DNA from: Cepaea nemoralis
Lineage: Eukaryota; Mollusca; Gastropoda; Stylommatophora; Helicidae
Direction of reading: 5' to 3'
Assembly: GCA_014155875.1 (NCBI GenBank)
Contig: JACEFZ010025808.1
Location: forward strand, 728,501 to 792,500
Length of the DNA: 64,000 bases
Below the pieces are notes generated by a model that saw only the letters and a list, made by a program, of their open reading frames with translations, was not told the origin of the DNA and searched no databases. Each line of letters starts with the position of its first letter. Within the stretch, counting starts at the first letter, position 1. The translations under genes were made by a program, and so were the position numbers. Positions 53,501 through 56,500 of the stretch are shown one piece after another.

Positions 53501-56500
53501 CTGGTACTATGTAGCACCTCAACACTCTTTTTCTCATTGTAAATGACATCTTTTTATTGGTCAGTATATTTTCCATCTTGCAAAACGCTACTCTCACCAT
53601 AGTGATTCTAGTTCTAATTTCTTCAAGGCATCTCCCATCAGATGTTGTAACTGTTCCAAGATAATTGTATTGATTCACTTGTTTAAGAATATTCCCATTT
53701 ACTTGTATATTTTTTTTTTTTTTAAATTCGCATATCCTTTACAGGACATCGCTGTCAACAGCAGCATCTTTCAGCTGTCTGTTGATTTCTTGGCAAGATT
53801 ACGCTCAGTAGTTTGCCATTGCTTTCTGAGCGGCCGGCTCAGTTATCCAGCAAGTCACCAGCGGGGGACGAACCGCTCCCAGTTTTCGCCCGCTACGAGA
53901 CTCTGCGTGATAAACGGGATTATGGAGAAAGTGTTGTAACCCCTCGGCCAGAGAGACCGGCACTTGTATATTACAATGTAGTATTTCCATCTTCTTATCA
54001 ATGACCATAATCTGTGATATATAGTGATTGTGTTTAAACCTCTTTTAAAACATTAACATTACTCATTTTGACTGCCCAAGAAATGTTTAGCATTCTTCTG
54101 TAAAACCACATCTCTGTGGGACTTATTTTGATTGTTTATTAACTGCCCAAGATTAACATATATAAAGCCACATTTACCTTTTCTAGCCACAGTTCCGTAC
54201 TGGCAGATATCTTCTCATGCAGGGTTCCACCTGGAAGTTGATCAACAATAAATGCATGCAGTGAGAACACAGAATGACACTCAAGTCTGCCTACTCTTGG
54301 CAATGTCTGGTTGTTGTGGGACTGAAGTCTGCCTACTCTTGGCAATGTCTGGTTGTTGTGGGACTGAAGTCTGCCTACTCTTGGCAATGTCTGGTTGTTG
54401 TGGGGCTGAAGTCTGCCTACTCTTGGCAATGTCTGGTTGTTGTGGGACTTTGTTTTTTTGTCCTTCACTAGCTTTGAGCTCACGTATAGTCCATACATGT
54501 GCTCCCACTTCTTGTGCACTGGACTGATTTTTGCATGTGAATTAGCTTTCCCTATTACCAGTGTCCCTATCCATCAGGCGAACCCACTCCGACTTCTGAG
54601 GTACTTGTAATTTACATCCCCAAGCCAAGAATGACGTCAACATATTAATCCAACTGACCGGTGTAGGGGTTGAACCCGCTACCTTGGCATCAGCACACCG
54701 GAAGTTTAAGAGCATGCATTCTTACCTAATTGGGCATGCTAACCCGCTAGTGGGATGTTATAATTGTGCAGTTTGTACGAGGAACCTGTTACCTAGGGAG
54801 GGAGTTATAGAGGGACCTGTTACCTAGGGAGGGAGTTATAGAGGGACCTGTTACCTAGGGAGGGAGTTATAGAGGGACCTGTTACCTAGGGAGGGAGTTA
54901 TAGAGGGACCTGTTACCTAGGGAGGGAGTTATAGAGGAACCTGTTACCTAGGGAGGGAGTTATAGAGGAACCTGTTACCTAGGGAGGGAGTTATAGAGGG
55001 ACCTGTTACCTAGGGAGGGAGTTATAGAGGGACCTGTTACCTAGGGAGGGAGTTATAGAGGGACCTGTTACCTAGGGAGGGAGTTATAGAGGGACCTGTT
55101 ACCTAGGGAGGGAGTTATAGAGGGACCTGTTACCTAGGGAGGGAGTTATAGAGGGACCTGTTACCTAGGGAGGGAGTTATAGAGGGACCTGTTACCTAGG
55201 GAGGGAGTTATAGAGGGACCTGTTACCTAGGGAGGGAGTTATAGAGGGACCTGTTACCTAGGGAGGGAGTTATAGAGGGACCTGTTACCTAGGGAGGGAG
55301 TTATAGAGGGACCTGTTACCTAGGGAGGGAGTTATAGAGGGACCTGTAACCTAGGGAGGGAGTTATAGAGGAACCTGTTACCTAGGGAGGGAGTTATAGA
55401 GGGACCTGTTACCTAGGGAGGGAGTTATAGAGGGACCTGTTACCTAGGGAGGGAGTTATAGAGGGACCTGTTACCTAGGGAGGGAGTTATAGAGGAACCT
55501 GTTACCTAGGGAGGGAGTTATAGAGGGACCTGTTACCTAGGGAGGGAGTTATAGAGGAACCTGTTACCTAGGGAGGGAGTTATAGAGGGACCTGTTACCT
55601 AGGGAGGGAGTTATAGAGGAACCTGTTACCTAGGGAGGGAGTTATAGAGGGACCTGGGGTTACTACTCAAGATATCAGGTGGTGTGAAATACTGTTAGAC
55701 ATCAATGGTTCTTGTAGACATTCCCAGCCCCACACTGAGGGTTCAAGGTCAGTGACCTCTGTGATAGAGGCAGAAGCTACATCTCTCAGCCATGGCTATC
55801 ATGTCTTTTGTTTGAAACATAAAATAACATACAAACATTAACCCAATCGACAGCGAACATTCTGATGGATGACCACAGAAATATTTAATATTCATCATCA
55901 TCATCATCATCATCATCTTGTGCCATGCCAATAAAATAACATACAAACATGTACTGAAACTACAGCGAAGACTCTGATGATCACTGAAATATATAATATT
56001 CATCATCGTCATCAGCCTTGCCAGTAAGTGTCCACAATCTCACTTGGGTTTCTAGAGTCTTAGATCAGTCCTGTGTTGTTGTCGCCATTACACCATGTGG
56101 CCAAGTCATTCATACATTTATCTCTTTGTTTTTCCCTTGTTCTTTGTCCATCAATTTTACAAGTTGTCAAAATGTTTTCCATGTTACTTCTCTTATTAAC
56201 ATGCCCAATTCTTGACTGTCTGTATCTAATTTCTCCAAACAATTAACAACTTTCATTTGTTTCTTAATGGATGGTTGCATTTTTCAATCCACCCATGGTA
56301 TTCTTTACATTTTCCTCAGAAACCATGGACTAGTGTTCATTATGGTCTCAAGTTCATGAAGGTAGACAGAGGGTCTCTTTATAAAGACAAACGCTACATT
56401 CAACGACAATATGTCTACGCACAGCTCTATCCAGTTTGTTCCCAATGCTCTCAAACAAACCATTTGACTATAAACCATTTGCAGATAAACCATATTATAT

